A stretch of 64,000 nucleotides of DNA from JARDZU01 sp050742015 (GTDB lineage Bacteria > Actinomycetota > Acidimicrobiia > Spongiisociales > ZC4RG35), in NCBI GenBank assembly GCA_050742015.1, contig JBOGEV010000014.1, forward strand, positions 41,657-105,656, in the 5' to 3' direction. Numbering within the stretch: position 1 is the stretch's first letter; every line of letters begins with the position of its first letter. Positions 62,156 through 64,000 of this stretch are shown in pieces. Position numbers and translations under genes: made by a program. Below the pieces are notes generated by a model. The model ran no database searches, was not told where the DNA came from, and was given only the letters and a program-made list of their open reading frames with translations.

Positions 62156-63342
62156 GCGCCGAAGAGCAGCTCCCGCTCCTGCTCCGCTACACCGACCAGG
62201 TGGTCCCACGCGACGACCTGACCGACAAGCTCGAGCTGGGTCGCCCGCTCCGGGTGAAGCTGGGACTCGACCCCACCGCTCCGTCGGTGACGTTGGGGTG
62301 GGCGGTCGTCCTCCGCAAACTGCGTCATTTCCAGGAGATGGGTCATACCGCAGTATTGATCGTCGGAGATTTCACCGCTCAGGTCGGCGATCCATCGGAG
62401 CGGGCCGAAACGCGGAAGCGACTCACCGCCGAAGAGGTCAACGGATACGCGGAGAACGTCCTCGACCAATTCCGCAAGGTGCTCTTGCCCGAGAACCTCG
62501 AGATAAGGCGCAACTCGGAGTGGTTGGCGTCACTTGACATGCCCGGTCTCCTCGAGCTCACGTCGGCGGCCACGGTGGCCCAGATGCTCGAGCGATCCGA
62601 CTTCGCCAAGCGGTACGGGGAAGGCTCGCCGATCTCGGTGATGGAGTTTCTCTACCCGCTCCTTCAGGGGTACGACTCGGTGGCCGTCGAGGCCGATATC
62701 GAGCTCGGTGGGAGTGACCAGCTGTGGAACCTGATGATGGGTCGTGTCGTCCAGGAGCGATATGGGATGGACCCCCAGGTGGCGATGACGATGCCGATCC
62801 TGGTCGGGGTCGACGGTCATCGACGCATGGGCCAGTCGCTGGGGAATTACATCGGAGTCGACGACGAGCCGGATGAGATGTTCGGCAAGACGATGAGCAT
62901 CCCCGACGACGCCATGGGTCAGTGGCTGAGGCTCGCCGCCGACCTGGATCCGGCGGAAGTCGAGAGCATCGAGGCGGGCCTTGCCTCAGGGGCGCTCCAT
63001 CCGGGTGAGACCAAACGGCGTCTGGCCCGCGTCGTGACCTCCCTGTACTGGAGTGAGGACGAGGCTCTGGCCGCGGAGGAGGCATTCGATCAAGTGTTCC
63101 GGGAAGGGGGAATTCCCGACGACATCGATACGTTTTCCTTACCGGAGGGCGATTCGGTGACGGTCCCGGGTCTGATCCGAGATGTCTTCGGCCTATCCGG
63201 GGCGGAGGCGCGAAGGTTGTTGACCCAAGGGGCCGTGAAGGTCGATGGAACGGTGTTGGAGACCCAGGAGGTCCCAAGAGCCGACCTCAGCGGCCGGGTT
63301 CTCCAGGTGGGCAAGCGGCGATTCGTGAGACTCGTCGATTGA
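62152..63342 (+). CDS. tyrS: Tyrosyl-tRNA synthetase with altered HIGH and KMSKS motifs
   Basis: A 396-residue TyrZ-type class I synthetase with a C-terminal S4 RNA-binding domain (DVFGLSGAEARRLLTQGAVKV). The fold is clear (VKLGLDPTAPSVTL; LIVGDFTAQVGDPS; YPLLQGYDSVAV; LGGSDQLWNLM). But where related enzymes read HLGH this has TLGW (47-50), and the KMSKS loop reads RMGQS (225-229). Thr42 of DPTAP is kept. It may be a lineage-specific form, or a second TyrRS may exist. It starts four bases before the mpg stop. The rrn promoter begins two bases after its end. Confidence 0.9.
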   Translation: MSAEEQLPLLLRYTDQVVPRDDLTDKLELGRPLRVKLGLDPTAPSVTLGWAVVLRKLRHFQEMGHTAVLIVGDFTAQVGDPSERAETRKRLTAEEVNGYAENVLDQFRKVLLPENLEIRRNSEWLASLDMPGLLELTSAATVAQMLERSDFAKRYGEGSPISVMEFLYPLLQGYDSVAVEADIELGGSDQLWNLMMGRVVQERYGMDPQVAMTMPILVGVDGHRRMGQSLGNYIGVDDEPDEMFGKTMSIPDDAMGQWLRLAADLDPAEVESIEAGLASGALHPGETKRRLARVVTSLYWSEDEALAAEEAFDQVFREGGIPDDIDTFSLPEGDSVTVPGLIRDVFGLSGAEARRLLTQGAVKVDGTVLETQEVPRADLSGRVLQVGKRRFVRLVD

Positions 63343-63344
63343 AC

Positions 63345-63372
63345 TTGACTAACCACGGGGTGTCGTTACTAT
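63345..63372 (+). promoter_or_regulatory. Ribosomal RNA operon promoter (-35 TTGACT, -10 TACTAT)
   Basis: TTGACT (63345-63350) and TACTAT (63367-63372) are spaced by 16 bases, a strong housekeeping-sigma promoter. It starts two bases after the tyrS stop. It is the clearest -35/-10 pair in the window and leads into a 16S leader of about 345 bases. Confidence 0.7.
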
Positions 63373-63725
63373 TCGATACCCGGCTGGAGAACACATCTCC
63401 GGCCACCCACTGGAAAACCGGGACGGCGCCTCTGTCGCGTCGCCTCGGATTCACTTTGTATCGGGGCCACGACGACATCTCGATGTCATCGCCGGCCCGA
63501 CTGACATCAGGAGTGGGAGCTCTGGGCTCCTTGACAACTGAACAATGTGCCAAAAGCCAGCATGCACATCCATTTCCCGGCTTGTCCTCGTGACACCGCC
63601 GAAGGAGTGAGATGAGCATCTGTATACAGCAATCAAGCTCTAGGGCCCCTCACGGGCCCTGGACCCAATTGCAAACTCAAACTGACAGGATTGGCCAAGT
63701 CCCTCGGGACACGAGCCTTGAATGT
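63373..63725 (+). other. 16S rRNA leader region with processing/antitermination-like sequences
   Basis: No gene is seen in these 353 bases. CTCCTTGACAACTGAACAATG at 63528-63548 resembles the boxA-like and processing sequences that flank actinobacterial and firmicute rRNA genes. A perfect 7-bp hairpin AGGGCCC/GGGCCCT lies at 63642-63660. These fit NusB-dependent antitermination and RNase III processing, but the exact boundaries are not defined. Confidence 0.5.
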
Positions 63726-64000
63726 ACGTTGGAGAGTTTGATCCTGGCTCAGGACGAACGCTGGCGGCGTGCCTAATGCATGCAAGTCGAGCGACGCACA
63801 CCGGAGGGGTAACCCATCGGTATGACGGAGCGGCGAACGGGTGAGTAACACGTGAGCAACCTGCCCCACAGACCGGGATAGCCCAGGGAAACCTGGATTA
63901 ATACCGGATACCCTCGAGTAACCACATGATTGTTCGAGGAAATGCCTTTGTGCTGTGGGATGGGCTCGCGGCTTATCAGCTAGTTGGTGGGGTAACGGCC
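63726..64000 (+). rRNA. rrs: 16S ribosomal RNA, 5' part (partial)
   Basis: The universal start AGAGTTTGATCCTGGCTCAG is at 63733-63752, so by E. coli numbering the mature 5' end is near 63726. GACGAACGCTGGCGGCGTGC and ACGGGTGAGTAACACGTGAG follow, and the gene runs off the end. The variable V1 region is short, as in actinobacteria. A class-level placement in Acidimicrobiia is plausible, but these 275 bases do not prove it. Confidence 0.98.

Overview
The window is a gene-dense, high-GC (by eye about two thirds G+C) stretch of bacterial chromosome. It ends inside a 16S rRNA gene whose first 275 bases are actinobacterial in character. The order thrS-pgsA-patA-pimA-pdxS-pdxT-yebC-ruvCAB, the PI-mannoside genes, mIHF beside gmk and rpoZ, and a helicase-less PriA all point to Actinomycetota. 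The 16S start and the mixed gene order fit a deep lineage such as Acidimicrobiia better than a mycobacterium or streptomycete; that placement is inference. Nearly all genes are on the plus strand. The exceptions are fusA2-gltA, one GlsB-type membrane gene and one doubtful 42-codon frame.

Layout. 1-6.7 kb: end of thrS, a small membrane protein, gltA and an EF-G2-type GTPase (minus strand), then pgsA-patA-pimA for phosphatidylinositol mannosides. 6.7-12.6 kb: pdxS-pdxT (PLP synthase), yebC, two GlsB/YeaQ/YmgE-type membrane proteins, a rhodanese-CBS gene interrupted by an in-frame TGA, and ruvC-ruvA-ruvB. 12.6-18.5 kb: queA, tgt, yajC, apt, relA and a metallo-hydrolase. 18.5-28.2 kb: a small lipoprotein, hisS, aspS, rarA, two small proteins, alaS, ruvX and mltG. 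28.2-29.4 kb: an IS481-type insertion sequence. 29.4-35.5 kb: aroE, a DUF4388 protein, a prepilin peptidase, aroC, aroB, efp and nusB. 35.5-44.3 kb: a PyrR-controlled pyrimidine operon (pyrR-pyrB-pyrC-carA-carB-pyrD-pyrF). 44.3-52.7 kb: mihF, gmk, rpoZ, coaBC, metK, priA, def, fmt, rpe and a receiver-GGDEF regulator. 52.7-56 kb: ribD-ribE-ribBA-ribH. 56-63.3 kb: infC-rpmI-rplT with a terminator-containing leader, an rRNA methyltransferase, pheS-pheT, mpg and tyrS. 63.3-64 kb: rrn promoter, leader and 16S start.

Most of this is housekeeping. Genes are packed with ATGA/GTGA overlaps, so translational coupling is probably common. Where a new transcription unit begins, a TANNNT hexamer repeatedly lies 6-11 bases before the start codon without a Shine-Dalgarno sequence, which suggests frequent leaderless mRNAs.

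Points most worth a second look: (1) the rhodanese-CBS gene at 9630-10376, whose in-frame TGA sits in the active-site loop and is followed by a hairpin resembling a bacterial SECIS, so it is a selenoprotein candidate; (2) a TyrRS with both class I signature motifs altered; (3) non-canonical starts for infC (ATC) and priA (CTG); (4) a terminator inside the infC leader; (5) a palindromic repeat forming the 3' end of ruvC; (6) the PyrR RNA site. No CRISPR array, prophage or tRNA gene was recognised.
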